Positions 34,040 to 42,566 of a DNA stretch of 64,000 nucleotides are shown here, piece after piece. The position numbers and the translations under genes are program-made. The DNA is from Paenibacillus mendelii (lineage in GTDB: Bacteria > Bacillota > Bacilli > Paenibacillales > Paenibacillaceae). The notes beneath the pieces were generated by a model. The model did not search any database, was not told where the DNA came from, and saw only the letters and a program-made list of their open reading frames with translations. How positions within the stretch are numbered: position 1 is the stretch's first letter; each line of letters starts with the position of its first letter. Where the stretch lies: positions 62,001-126,000 of the forward strand of contig NZ_JANHOF010000002.1 of NCBI RefSeq assembly GCF_024498075.1. Reading direction: 5' to 3'.

Positions 34040-34264
34040 TTAAGTCCCCTCTTTTCCGCATTTGGAATCATAAGGGCTGTATAAGGCAGGCCATAACGTG
34101 CCACGCCTTAGTGCTTCCTGCAGAGAAAACTGAGGTAAGTTCATCGGCTGAAAGGGAATGAATTGATTGGGCGGAACAACATACGTCTTCACGTATTTCG
34201 GCGGACAAGGATCGAACGGTCCGACAAACGGGTACCATTCCCGGGTTTGATTGCTTACGTTCAC
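34040..34264 (-). CDS. cotJA: Spore coat associated protein CotJA
   Basis: A 74-residue CotJA rich in Pro, Tyr and Phe: REWYPFVGPFDPCPPKYVKT and the conserved FSLQEALRRGTLWPALYSPY. Initiation is at GTG 34262-34264, nine bases after AGGAGG. That ribosome binding site is the end of repeat array B. First gene of cotJABC. In Bacillus subtilis the operon is transcribed by sigma-E; I looked upstream of the array on this strand and found no well-spaced sigma-E site, so the promoter position is open. Confidence 0.92.
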   Translation of the reverse strand: MNVSNQTREWYPFVGPFDPCPPKYVKTYVVPPNQFIPFQPMNLPQFSLQEALRRGTLWPALYSPYDSKCGKEGT

Positions 34265-34272
34265 GTGCTCTT

Positions 34273-34540
34273 CCTCCTAAAAGTTTTGTGGAGCATAGCT
34301 TCTTCGAGTAACTTCATAACAAAACTACTTCGGAAGCATACACCTAAGTTTTGTGGAGCATAGCTTCTTCGAGTATCTTCATAACAAAACTACTTCGGAA
34401 GCATACACTTAAGTTTTGTGGAGCATAGCTTCTTCGAGTAACTTCATAACAAAACACTTCGGAAGCATACACTTAAGTTTTGTGGAGCATAGCTTCCTCG
34501 GATAACTTCATAACAAAGCTGCTTCGTAAGCATGCGCCTA
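34273..34540 (-). repeat. 65-bp tandem repeat array B, in the leader of cotJABC
   Basis: Read on the minus strand, a degenerate unit (34540-34489) is followed by three good units starting GCTCCAC at 34488, 34424 and 34359 and by a final partial unit from 34294 ending in AGGAGG (34278-34273) of cotJA. Periods are 64, 65 and 65. Units match array A closely over the first 38 bases (CACAAAACTTAAG..TATGCTTCCGAAGTA.GTTTTG). In the second half a 7-base segment is the reverse complement of that in array A (GATACTC here, GAGTATC there). Copies within the array differ by only a few bases, with the promoter-distal one most conserved. Confidence 0.95.
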
Positions 34541-34667
34541 TTCTTAACCCATCTTATGACAGATGCCCATAATTGGTTCGACATAACTCGTGAAGATTTC
34601 CCGGGTAATAAATGGACTTGCAGGTCAAAAGTCTCGAAATCGAGACCCTTTGGGATTTGATGAGCAC
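34541..34667. other. Upstream part of the cotJ gap
   Basis: The gene-free span from cotJA to the AI-2E gene is 448 bp. Besides array B and the terminator it holds only a small perfect hairpin GTCTCG/CGAGAC at 34631-34646. The cotJ promoter should be here but I could not place it. Confidence 0.5.
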
Positions 34668-34704
34668 AAAAAAACCAGTCTGCGCAAAGGGCGCAAACTG
34701 GTTC
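34668..34704 (-). terminator. Terminator after the AI-2E family gene
   Basis: On the minus strand, AACCAGT ... ACTGGTT arms enclose a TTGCGC/GCGCA pair and are followed by TTTTTTTGTG. It begins 9 bases past the stop of the AI-2E gene. Confidence 0.9.
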
Positions 34705-34712
34705 TACTCGAT

Positions 34713-35744
34713 CTATAATCTTATTTTCATTTGGAAAAGGCCGGCTTTACGTGCCGCCATATAAACGATGACGACGAGCGGCCCGAGGAATACTCCGATC
34801 ACGCCTACCAGCTTAAAACCAACATAAAGACTGATTAAAGCCGACAACGCTCCTATTCCAACCGCGTCACCAAGCACTTTAGGTTCTACAATTCGGCGGA
34901 AGACCGTGATGACAATAAATAGAACAATAAGTCCGATCCCTTCGAATGTACCGCCAGTCAGCAACAAGTAAGAGGCCCAAGGAACCAGCACGGAACCGGT
35001 ACCTAGAATCGGCATAATGTCCACGATGACAATAAGCAGCGCGATGGCGAGCGGATACTTCAGTCCAAGGATGAGCAGTCCGATCAGCGTAATGATATAT
35101 GTCAGCACGCTTAAAATAAGCTGCGAACGTATAAAACCAAAGATTGAGCGGCGCAAATTTTGAAGCACTTCGTCGACCTGCTGTCTTGAACGCTCGTCGA
35201 ACACGGATAGGAATGATGTTTTTATCGTGTGCAGGCTGTAGCTGAACAAGTAGACAGCCACTAAAAAAACGATGAAGAAAATAAACATGCCCGGTATGCC
35301 TTTGGCAAAGCCTACAAAAGAACGGGATATGGACGTTATCATGCTGAACAGCGCATTCGTTAATCCCTTCAACCAGCTTTCCAGCTGCGCAGCAGCATCC
35401 GGCGGCATATGCGAGTAGAAATCCTTGGCGCTATCCAGCGTGTTCTGGATATAATGATTGGCTTCACCGACGACAGTCGGCACCTTGTCCCAGAAGGCAA
35501 TCAGCTCGGCAAACACCTTGACACCGACGATGGCCATCAGCCCGATAAGCAGTACCGTAAATATCGTACTGGATACCGTAGCGGAGGCCAGACGGTTCAG
35601 CCGCATCCTGCGCATGAACAGCTGGTTAAGCGGTTCGAGAAAAATGGCCACCACGAGCGCTAATAGGAACGGTGCACCAACAGTGAAAAGCAGGTACAGA
35701 AAGATTAAGCCTGCAGCGGCTATGAATAGTTGCTTGAACGACAT
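34713..35744 (-). CDS. AI-2E family transporter (second copy)
   Basis: A 343-residue membrane protein of the AI-2E/PerM superfamily with the same topology as YtvI: two N-terminal hydrophobic blocks (about 6-40 and 55-80), a soluble helical insert (about 85-140), and a C-terminal membrane half with IMPILGTGSVLVPWASYLLL, RRIVEPKVLGDAVGI and YVGFKLVGVIGVFLGPLVV. It differs from YtvI at 5623-6738 through most of its length, so it is an old paralogue rather than a recent copy. GGAAGG lies ahead of the ATG. Substrate unknown; relatives include YtvI and sodium/proton antiporter-like members. Confidence 0.82.
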   Translation of the reverse strand: MSFKQLFIAAAGLIFLYLLFTVGAPFLLALVVAIFLEPLNQLFMRRMRLNRLASATVSSTIFTVLLIGLMAIVGVKVFAELIAFWDKVPTVVGEANHYIQNTLDSAKDFYSHMPPDAAAQLESWLKGLTNALFSMITSISRSFVGFAKGIPGMFIFFIVFLVAVYLFSYSLHTIKTSFLSVFDERSRQQVDEVLQNLRRSIFGFIRSQLILSVLTYIITLIGLLILGLKYPLAIALLIVIVDIMPILGTGSVLVPWASYLLLTGGTFEGIGLIVLFIVITVFRRIVEPKVLGDAVGIGALSALISLYVGFKLVGVIGVFLGPLVVIVYMAARKAGLFQMKIRL

Positions 35745-35776
35745 CAGCCTTCCGATCCCCCTATTTCTCCCCGATT

Positions 35777-37117
35777 CTAATTCTCTGGATCGATAACCCT
35801 CAGCAGAGGCTCCTGGGCTTTACGCCGATAAATATGTACGCGCAGCACCCGAAGCTTCGCACTCTCCGCTACTTCGAACACGTAATCGTCGTACTCGACC
35901 TTCTTCCCCTTCACCGGGTTCCCTTCAAGTCTAGTGAACAGCCATCCCCCGATTGAATCGACATCTTCATCCTCAATATCGAGATGGAACAAGTCATTCA
36001 CCTCTTCAATGAGCATACGCGCGTCCACGGAGGTTATGTCCCCTTTTACAACAACAGCCGGTTGATCGTTATCAAATTCATCATGAATTTCACCAACGAT
36101 TTCTTCCAGAATGAGCTCTACGGTGAGCATCCCCGCGGTTCCGCCATATTCGTCGACGACGATGGCAAGCTGTGAATGCTTCCGCTGCATGAGCTGCAGT
36201 ACGTGACTAATCTCCATCGATTCCGGCACGTTAAGGATGGGACGCAAGAACATCTTCAAATCATGTTCTTCGTCCGGATCGGCTGTCAATAGATCGGTAA
36301 TATGTACAAACCCAATCAGTTGATCCTTGTCTTCGATGCATACCGGATACCGGGTATGCTTCGTCTTATAGACAACCTTCATATTCTCCTCGTAGGACTG
36401 GTCTGCATATAGGCAATCCATGTCTGTGCGGGGGAGCATGACTTCCCGGGCAAGCCGGTCCGAGAATTCAAAGATGTTATCAAAGAGCTTCAGCTCGTCT
36501 TTGTCGATAATGCCGCTCTTTGCGCTTTGATCCATCAGAATGCGTATTTCTTCTTCAGTGTGAGCCGATTCATGCTCGCTTGCAGGTTGGATGCCGATCA
36601 GCTTCAGAAGTTTATTAGCCGCTCCGTTCAGCAGCCAGATTGCCGGCAGAAACAAGCGATGGAACCAGAGCAAGGGCAAAGATAGCCAGAGCGAGGTCGC
36701 TTCCGACTTCTGAATCGCTAATGATTTTGGAGCCAATTCACCGAGCACAATATGCAGAAACGTGATGACAAGGAAGCCGATGGCTACCGAAATCGTAGTT
36801 GTGACGGAATCGTGGTTCATGCCGAATTGATGCAGCAGCGGCTCAACAATCAGATCCGATATTGCCGGCTCCCCTACCCAACCTAAACCAAGGGAAGCCA
36901 ATGTAATACCTAGCTGAGTTGCCGATAAATACGCGTCAAGCTTCTTGTTCACTCGTAGAGCATGCCGTGCACGGGTATTCCCTTCGTTCGCCAACTGCGT
37001 CAATCTGGACTGACGCACTTTAACGAGTGAGAACTCTGCTGCAACGAAAAATCCATTCATAAAGACTAGAACAAGAACAATCAATAGGTTCAGCACTATG
37101 GGACCGGCTTCCAACAC
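35777..37117 (-). CDS. CNNM/CBS-pair/CorC_HlyC family membrane protein
   Basis: A 446-residue protein with an N-terminal CNNM (DUF21) membrane domain (about 5-190, three to four helices; VFMNGFFVAAEFSLVKVRQS and LSATQLGITLASLGLGWVGE). A CBS pair follows (about 205-335; MLPRTDMDCLYADQS, QLAIVVDEYGGTAGMLT), then a C-terminal CorC_HlyC transporter-associated domain (about 350-430). Proteins of this family act in magnesium or cobalt export and are often mislabelled haemolysins. Initiation is GTG at 37115-37117 with AGGAG six bases upstream. Confidence 0.9.
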   Translation of the reverse strand: MLEAGPIVLNLLIVLVLVFMNGFFVAAEFSLVKVRQSRLTQLANEGNTRARHALRVNKKLDAYLSATQLGITLASLGLGWVGEPAISDLIVEPLLHQFGMNHDSVTTTISVAIGFLVITFLHIVLGELAPKSLAIQKSEATSLWLSLPLLWFHRLFLPAIWLLNGAANKLLKLIGIQPASEHESAHTEEEIRILMDQSAKSGIIDKDELKLFDNIFEFSDRLAREVMLPRTDMDCLYADQSYEENMKVVYKTKHTRYPVCIEDKDQLIGFVHITDLLTADPDEEHDLKMFLRPILNVPESMEISHVLQLMQRKHSQLAIVVDEYGGTAGMLTVELILEEIVGEIHDEFDNDQPAVVVKGDITSVDARMLIEEVNDLFHLDIEDEDVDSIGGWLFTRLEGNPVKGKKVEYDDYVFEVAESAKLRVLRVHIYRRKAQEPLLRVIDPEN

Positions 37118-37147
37118 AACTCACTCCTTATTTATAGACGTTATTTA

Positions 37148-38275
37148 TTACATAACCGCCTGACGCTTGTTGAAATCCGTTTCTTTATAATACATGTCTT
37201 TAACGAGCAGATTCGGCCCGCAGCATGAAACGGCCGGACAGTGGCAATCTACGCTGCGCGCAAGCGGATCGGCGAGCCAGCGGTCGAATAGATCATCCAG
37301 ACGGTCATGGCTTACATTGCCGAATGCAGGGACGTCGGAGAAATCGGTGACGTAGACATCGCCCGAAAATAAATTGACATTAAGCCGATTGCGGCCGTCC
37401 GGATCGTTGCGTACGGTTACGTTCGGCTCGTTCGCCAGCCTCTCCAGAAGCATACGCTCCCCGGCATCCTCACTGCAGCGGAAGAACGGCAGTGTTCCGA
37501 ACAGCATCCAGACATTCGGGTCGCGATTGTCCAGCAGCTGGGTTACGGCGGCTTTCATCTGATCCTTGCTGATAACCGGCAAATCCGCCGCGAATGAGCT
37601 TGGGTACATCGGATGAACCTCATGTCTTTGACAGCCCATTTCGACGATTAACCGGTGAATATCCGCTACCTTCTCATGGGTACGGAAATTAATCATCGAT
37701 TCCGCAGAGACGAGCAATCCACCCTCGGATAGCCGGCGGGCATTGTCGATCATCCGTTCATACATACGAGCGGCCGCCTCATACGAAACGGCATGACCGC
37801 TCTTCGCGAATCCCACCTGATGAAAATCTTCCGTAGTCGTGTAGTTGAACGAAATGTGCATCACGTCAAGGAATGGCGCTATCGCTTCATACCTGCTGTA
37901 ATCTAATGTGATGTTGGAATTAATTTGGGAACGGACTCCTCTACCGCGGGCATATTGAAGCAGCGGGATCAGATATTCTTTAACCGTCCGGTTAGAGAAA
38001 GTAGGCTCTCCTCCCGTAATACTGATGGTTTGGAGATGCTCCACTTCCTCCAGCTTCTTCAGCATAGTCGCGAGCGGAAGCTTGGCTGGCTCCGCTAATA
38101 CGAGCGTATCGCCTACGGCACAATGCTCGCATCGCATATTGCATAAATTAGATAGGGTCATCTCTACGCTGGTTAGCCGATGCCGGCCGAATTGCCTTAA
38201 GGAAGCAATCGGGTCCCATGGGTCGTTCGTAGGAGATAGTGCAGGAAGCAAGCTTGGATGTTTCATGGCTTTCAT
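37148..38275 (-). CDS. yfkAB: Radical SAM protein YfkAB (CxCxxxxC motif)
   Basis: A radical SAM protein of about 375 residues. The cluster motif reads LCNMRCEHCAV (C-x3-C-x2-C), and SITGGEPTFSN is the GGE motif for SAM binding. Near the C-terminus is CHCPAVSCCG, the CxCxxxxC signature that defines the YfkAB family; in Bacillus subtilis yfkA and yfkB correspond to its two parts. The reaction is unknown. ATG at 38275 has AGGTG about nine bases upstream; GTG at 38287 would add four residues. It is 30 bp upstream of the CNNM gene's start on the same strand. Confidence 0.88.
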   Translation of the reverse strand: MKAMKHPSLLPALSPTNDPWDPIASLRQFGRHRLTSVEMTLSNLCNMRCEHCAVGDTLVLAEPAKLPLATMLKKLEEVEHLQTISITGGEPTFSNRTVKEYLIPLLQYARGRGVRSQINSNITLDYSRYEAIAPFLDVMHISFNYTTTEDFHQVGFAKSGHAVSYEAAARMYERMIDNARRLSEGGLLVSAESMINFRTHEKVADIHRLIVEMGCQRHEVHPMYPSSFAADLPVISKDQMKAAVTQLLDNRDPNVWMLFGTLPFFRCSEDAGERMLLERLANEPNVTVRNDPDGRNRLNVNLFSGDVYVTDFSDVPAFGNVSHDRLDDLFDRWLADPLARSVDCHCPAVSCCGPNLLVKDMYYKETDFNKRQAVM

Positions 38276-38354
38276 TATGTTCAGCACCTGACTTCATTGA
38301 ATTAACAGTATTCCTTATATTTTAATGTCCAATGCCGTCCGTTGCAAATGATTG

Positions 38355-38384
38355 CAAGAAAAAAGAGCCTACCAGGGGCTCCTT
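38355..38384 (-). terminator. Terminator after the first HD-GYP gene
   Basis: On the minus strand GAGCC/GGCTC arms (38381-38377 and 38369-38365) with a 7-base loop are followed by TTTTTTCTT. The stem is short but the T-run is good. Confidence 0.6.
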
Positions 38385-38413
38385 GTCCATTGATCTCACA
38401 TGTATGCTTGCGT

Positions 38414-39526
38414 TTATACGGGTGTATTAACCAACAGCTGTTCATCGTTGACGCTGATGATCATGGCCGTCAGCTCTTTGGACAAATCGATTTCGAAGGG
38501 AACCTTCAGCTCTTCCCCTCGTTCGTTATACAATACACGCACGATCGGCCGGTGCGGGCAGGTGGCGTTGATGTCTACGACAACGCCGGATTCGCCGCTT
38601 TGCAGCTTGACGGTAATGCCTAGCGGATAGATCGCCACCTTATCGCGGAAAATCTGAAGCATCCGCTGTTCATAGAGCGTTCCTGTCCCCGCATACAGCG
38701 CTTCTACCGCCTGATGCGGCAGCATCGGATTACGGTAAATCCGCGTTGAGGTCATCGCATCATAAGAATCGACCAGACCGATCCATTTGGCATATTCATG
38801 GATTTCATCGCCCCGAATGCCTCGCGGATAACCGCTGCCATCCAGCCGTTCGTGATGCTGGAAAGCGCAATGAGCGACGATGAGCGGCATGTTCGGCTCG
38901 TCCTTCAATAAATAATAGCCGCGCTCGGTATGGCGCTTCATTTCTTCAAACTCTTCGCGTTCTAAGCTGCCTTGTTTTTTCAAAATATTCATACTGATTT
39001 GTGTTTTTCCGATGTCATGAAGCAGCGCTCCAAGACCAAGTGTCATTAATTCATCGCGCGAGTAACCCGCCGCCACGCCAAGCAAGGTCGAGTAGACGCA
39101 GACATTCAATGAATGCTGGAATAGATAATCATCGACGATGCCCATGTTCATAAGCATGATGAGTGCGTCTTTCTGACTAGATAAGTCGTCAAGCACCATA
39201 TTCATCACTTGGCGGAATGGTTTCGCGATATACGGATAAGTCACGCCGCTCTTCCGATTAGGCCGTTCCATAATATCACGAAAATTCGAGCGGATTTCTA
39301 CTAATGCTTTACGCCTGGTTTCTTCTGAAATCATATCCGGTATCTGCAGATCCGCTGTTCGGGGATCTTCGATATAAACAAAGCTGACGCCGCAATCGCA
39401 TAAACGAGAAATCAGATGACTCGTTAATTCGACATGCTCCGCCAGTAGGACCAAGCCATCCTCGGAATATATTTTTTTTGCCAGTCTCATACCGGGCTGA
39501 CAAACCTGAGTGGGCAATAATCGCAT
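38414..39526 (-). CDS. HD-GYP domain phosphodiesterase (copy 1)
   Basis: A 370-residue protein whose centre is an HD-GYP domain (about 130-300): HSLNVCVYSTLLG, GALLHDIGKTQI (the HD pair), RHTERGYYLL, and HHERLDGSGYPRGIRGDEI (the HHE and GYP motifs). HD-GYP enzymes hydrolyse cyclic di-GMP or related cyclic dinucleotides. The N-terminal ~90 residues (a short beta module ending SFVYIEDP) and the C-terminal ~60 residues are not known sensors. No membrane segment. It is alone between two terminators. A protein with the same layout is at 45891-46949. Confidence 0.88.
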   Translation of the reverse strand: MRLLPTQVCQPGMRLAKKIYSEDGLVLLAEHVELTSHLISRLCDCGVSFVYIEDPRTADLQIPDMISEETRRKALVEIRSNFRDIMERPNRKSGVTYPYIAKPFRQVMNMVLDDLSSQKDALIMLMNMGIVDDYLFQHSLNVCVYSTLLGVAAGYSRDELMTLGLGALLHDIGKTQISMNILKKQGSLEREEFEEMKRHTERGYYLLKDEPNMPLIVAHCAFQHHERLDGSGYPRGIRGDEIHEYAKWIGLVDSYDAMTSTRIYRNPMLPHQAVEALYAGTGTLYEQRMLQIFRDKVAIYPLGITVKLQSGESGVVVDINATCPHRPIVRVLYNERGEELKVPFEIDLSKELTAMIISVNDEQLLVNTPV

Positions 39527-39607
39527 TGTACCGACCCCTGCCTTGCTTCTATTTTCCTAACCTTCATTTGGAAAAAACTTCGTAATGTTAATGTAAGGTA
39601 TTTTAGG

Positions 39608-39628
39608 AAAAAGAGCAATAACTCTTTT
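39608..39628 (-). terminator. Terminator after uppP
   Basis: On the minus strand AAAAGAG (39628-39622) and CTCTTTT (39615-39609) pair around a 6-base loop and run into a short T-tract. It lies 36 bases past the uppP stop and ahead of the HD-GYP gene. Confidence 0.65.
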
Positions 39629-39663
39629 CGTCAAAACTCGACAAGAACTAGTAAAATTCGATC

Positions 39664-40515
39664 TTACTGCATGACAAACACCCAGAATAAAGCAGCCAAT
39701 ACAAACCGATAGAAGGCAAAATATTTCAGCTTTATTTGTTGGATATACTTCAGAAAAACAACAATGACCAACCAAGCAACGACAAAGGATACGATAAAAC
39801 CGATGATGAAGAACATCAAATTATCGCCTTGTATATATTTGTAATTTTCCAGCAGTTCATAGCCTGTAGCGGCTGCCATGATGGGGATTGCCATGATAAA
39901 AGAGAAATCCGCAGCAGCTCTGTAGCTGGTGCCGACCAGCATCCCTCCTGCAATCGTCGAGCCTGAACGCGAGTATCCCGGCCACAGCGACAGACATTGA
40001 AGAAGGCCGATCAGGAACGCTTGCTTGTATGTAATGTCATCCAGTGTATCTGAAACGGTGCGGATCCGTTTCGTCTCCACGAGCCATTCAGCAGCCCACA
40101 TATAGAGGCCGCCGACAACTAGGGAGATCAGCACCGGGGTTTGGTTAAAGCCTTCGCCCTTAATGACATCCCGCAGCAGGAAGGCAAGCAGCAATGCCGG
40201 AACGATACCAAGTGCGATGTGAATCAGATTCATCTTGCGCCGAGAACCGTCCTTCGAGGAAAAGTCCTTGAGCTTGATGACCTCTGTCTTACGCGATACG
40301 CCGAGAATGCTTGCAATCTTCTCCCGGTATACGAGCGCAATTGCCATAATGGCCGCAAGCTGGATAATGATTTCGAATGTAATGATCTGTTGGTTATCCG
40401 GTAAATAGCCCAGCAGCTTATTCGTCAGAATCATATGACCGGACGACGAGACCGGCAAAAATTCGGTAAGCCCTTCAACAATGGCTAGAATTATCGCGTT
40501 AATGATATCTCCCAT
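39664..40515 (-). CDS. uppP: Undecaprenyl-diphosphatase (BacA/UppP)
   Basis: A 283-residue multi-pass membrane phosphatase that recycles undecaprenyl pyrophosphate to the monophosphate for peptidoglycan and teichoic-acid synthesis and gives bacitracin resistance when abundant. The family motifs are present: AIVEGLTEFLPVSSSGHMIL at residues 11-30 and SLWPGYSRSGSTIAGGMLVG around 176-195, which together form the active site with its Glu, Ser/His and Arg residues. Seven to eight hydrophobic segments. GAGG lies upstream of the ATG at 40515. Confidence 0.95.
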   Translation of the reverse strand: MGDIINAIILAIVEGLTEFLPVSSSGHMILTNKLLGYLPDNQQIITFEIIIQLAAIMAIALVYREKIASILGVSRKTEVIKLKDFSSKDGSRRKMNLIHIALGIVPALLLAFLLRDVIKGEGFNQTPVLISLVVGGLYMWAAEWLVETKRIRTVSDTLDDITYKQAFLIGLLQCLSLWPGYSRSGSTIAGGMLVGTSYRAAADFSFIMAIPIMAAATGYELLENYKYIQGDNLMFFIIGFIVSFVVAWLVIVVFLKYIQQIKLKYFAFYRFVLAALFWVFVMQ

Positions 40516-40557
40516 GCGCTATTCATCCTCGCTCCTTTAGCTTTGACTCATCCATCC

Positions 40558-42006
40558 TTAAGCTTCCTCAGGTATCCAGCGTTGTCGGCGGCAGTCCGCA
40601 AGCGCATCATTGCTGCGCAGCTCCTCTGCAAGCACATTGCGAATAAACTCTGGAAGAAAATACCTGATTTCGGTGCCGCTTTTGATTGTCTCATAGCCAA
40701 CTCCGAACGTAAACATGTCAATCGTCCCAACCGTATACACACGGTTACTGTCGAACGGTTCATCATTTACTGTAATGGAAACGATTTTGTCAAATGCCGG
40801 CCGATCCGGATTCCAGTGAATGTTCATACCATCCACCGCCAGCGTACCGAGCACCGAGCCGCGGAAGCCGAAGCCGCGGATCGGTTTATCGATATATTCA
40901 CTAAGAAGCGACTGCTCCAATGCGCGCAGAATCGCACGGCCGGTCAGCCTCATTCCGCATGGATTGATCGGAGAAGGACAGAGAGCGTGAATCTCGCCCT
41001 CTGTCACGTCCCCTTCTGCTAAACCGCCAAGGAGCTGGCCTGTGTTAACGATCCCGATTTCGGCCCCCGCCCAACGGCGCAATCCCGCAGCCAGCAGATT
41101 GCCAAGCGGCGACTCACGGTCCATACGAACAGGCATCGGTGACGCAAGCTTCGTAACGACAATCGCCAGTCGCTCGGCAGCCGTATTCTTATAGCTTTTA
41201 ATGATATCAGATGCCTCAGGCTGCTCTTCATACGCTGCGACGGGCACGCATACTGTGCTGTAAGACGGTCTATCGGTTACAGGATCCATCCTGATCTCAA
41301 TCCGGCCGATATATTCACCGAATTTGCCTGCCGCGCATACCCTAGTTGTCCCAATCAGCTCCGGTTCCTCCAGCAGATGATGCGTATGCCCGCCAAGAAT
41401 AAGGTCTATTCCGTTGACCTCCTGCGCCATCCGCCTGTCCAATGTAAGGCCAAGATGCGACATCACGACCAGGACATCGACCCGGCTCCGCAGCGCTGAC
41501 ACCTGAGCCTGTACCTCTTCAAGCGGATCGGTGACATCCCAGCCCAGTAAGGTGTAGAAATCGGAGAATGCCGCCGTCACCCCAATCAGACCGATCTTCA
41601 GGCATCCTTTGCGGATAATCGTGGAGGGCTGCAGCCATTCGGGCTGGTCGCTTTTATCCGTTCGCCTCATATTGGCGCAGATCGTCATAAACTTCGCTTC
41701 GCGGCTATAAGCTTGTTCGAGCTGTTCGACTGTAAATGTAAGGCCTTCGTTGTTGCCTAGGGTGACCGCTTCATACCCTGCTTCATTGAGCAGCTCAATA
41801 TTGACCAGGCCATCGCTTCCTTCTGTTTCGAGACGCATCCGATCCATATGATCGCCGATATCGATCGCCAGTACACGATCAGTGCCATGCATTCTCCGCG
41901 AATCTGCGATGTAGGAGGCCATCTTGGCAGCCTGCTCCAAGCGGCTATGTATGTCATTGCTGTACAACAGCACGACTTCCGGCGCATCTTGTGACGTTTC
42001 GTTCAT
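40558..42006 (-). CDS. 5'-nucleotidase / metallophosphoesterase (YunD-like)
   Basis: A 482-residue protein with an N-terminal calcineurin-like metallophosphoesterase domain and a C-terminal 5'-nucleotidase domain. Metal-site motifs: LLYSNDIHSRLEQ, IDIGDHMD, TLGNNEG (GNNE where GNHE is usual), VMSHLG and LGGHTHH. The C-terminal domain has SPLGNLLAAGLRRWAGAEIGIVNTGQL. There is no signal peptide, so it acts in the cytoplasm, as Bacillus subtilis YunD does. Likely substrates are nucleotides or UDP-sugars. GGAGG precedes the ATG. The DUF1805 protein YunC, which neighbours yunD in Bacillus, is present in this window but 15 kb away. Confidence 0.87.
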   Translation of the reverse strand: MNETSQDAPEVVLLYSNDIHSRLEQAAKMASYIADSRRMHGTDRVLAIDIGDHMDRMRLETEGSDGLVNIELLNEAGYEAVTLGNNEGLTFTVEQLEQAYSREAKFMTICANMRRTDKSDQPEWLQPSTIIRKGCLKIGLIGVTAAFSDFYTLLGWDVTDPLEEVQAQVSALRSRVDVLVVMSHLGLTLDRRMAQEVNGIDLILGGHTHHLLEEPELIGTTRVCAAGKFGEYIGRIEIRMDPVTDRPSYSTVCVPVAAYEEQPEASDIIKSYKNTAAERLAIVVTKLASPMPVRMDRESPLGNLLAAGLRRWAGAEIGIVNTGQLLGGLAEGDVTEGEIHALCPSPINPCGMRLTGRAILRALEQSLLSEYIDKPIRGFGFRGSVLGTLAVDGMNIHWNPDRPAFDKIVSITVNDEPFDSNRVYTVGTIDMFTFGVGYETIKSGTEIRYFLPEFIRNVLAEELRSNDALADCRRQRWIPEEA

Positions 42007-42030
42007 GATTGCCTCCGTCTTCTGGAAGAA

Positions 42031-42510
42031 TTACGGTTTTTTCAGCAGTTCTTGCGTGGAAACCGTGTTTTTAAATCCATATGCGACATAATCACGATGA
42101 TCGATATCCATAACAAACAGGAACTTTACAATACTCTTTACATTCAAGCAGGCGCTTGATCCATTCGGCGCATATAATCTGACCGGTCCACCCTTGACAA
42201 GCGGCTTGCCTCCAATGGAAAACTGGATTGCGGCGTCTTTCAATTGCTCCCATGGAATAATGGCCTCGAAAGTATCGGCAGCCTCCACCTTCAGATGAGT
42301 AGGGTGTGGAGCATCTGCTCCCAAGCCGTTCAACTTCCGCCAAGCCTCGTACCATTTTGCAAACTCAAATGCTTCGCCAATACCGTCCTCGATGCGCTTG
42401 GCCAGCGGGAACACGCTTCCCGCCAGCCCGGCCATTGCCTCGGCGCTCGTTAATGCCGGTTCTGTTCCTGGATGCTCGATTCGAATTGCCCCATTAGTCA
42501 TGGTCCCCAT
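42031..42510 (-). CDS. Small protein resembling an oxidoreductase molybdopterin-binding domain
   Basis: A protein of about 159 residues. The second half (DTFEAIIPWEQLKDAAIQF, GKPLVKGGPVRLYAPNGS, SACLNVKSIVKFLFV) resembles the end of sulfite-oxidase-type molybdopterin domains. The domain is short and only one Cys is present (in SSACLNVK), so the catalytic Cys of active members may be missing. It lies between moaA and the 5'-nucleotidase gene on the same strand; that neighbourhood supports a molybdenum-cofactor link. ATG at 42510 lies about 12 bases after AAAGGAG; an in-frame TTG at 42537 has no site. Could also be an unrelated conserved protein. Confidence 0.5.
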   Translation of the reverse strand: MGTMTNGAIRIEHPGTEPALTSAEAMAGLAGSVFPLAKRIEDGIGEAFEFAKWYEAWRKLNGLGADAPHPTHLKVEAADTFEAIIPWEQLKDAAIQFSIGGKPLVKGGPVRLYAPNGSSACLNVKSIVKFLFVMDIDHRDYVAYGFKNTVSTQELLKKP

Positions 42511-42566
42511 ATGATATAGATACTCCTTTCCACTCAAAAAGAGACTTGTTTAAGCTTCGCGCAACT

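Noticed and set aside
34273..34540. The repeat arrays as transposon ends or an insertion-sequence relic
   Set aside because: No transposase or remnant, no terminal inverted repeats flanking a unit, and no visible target duplication.
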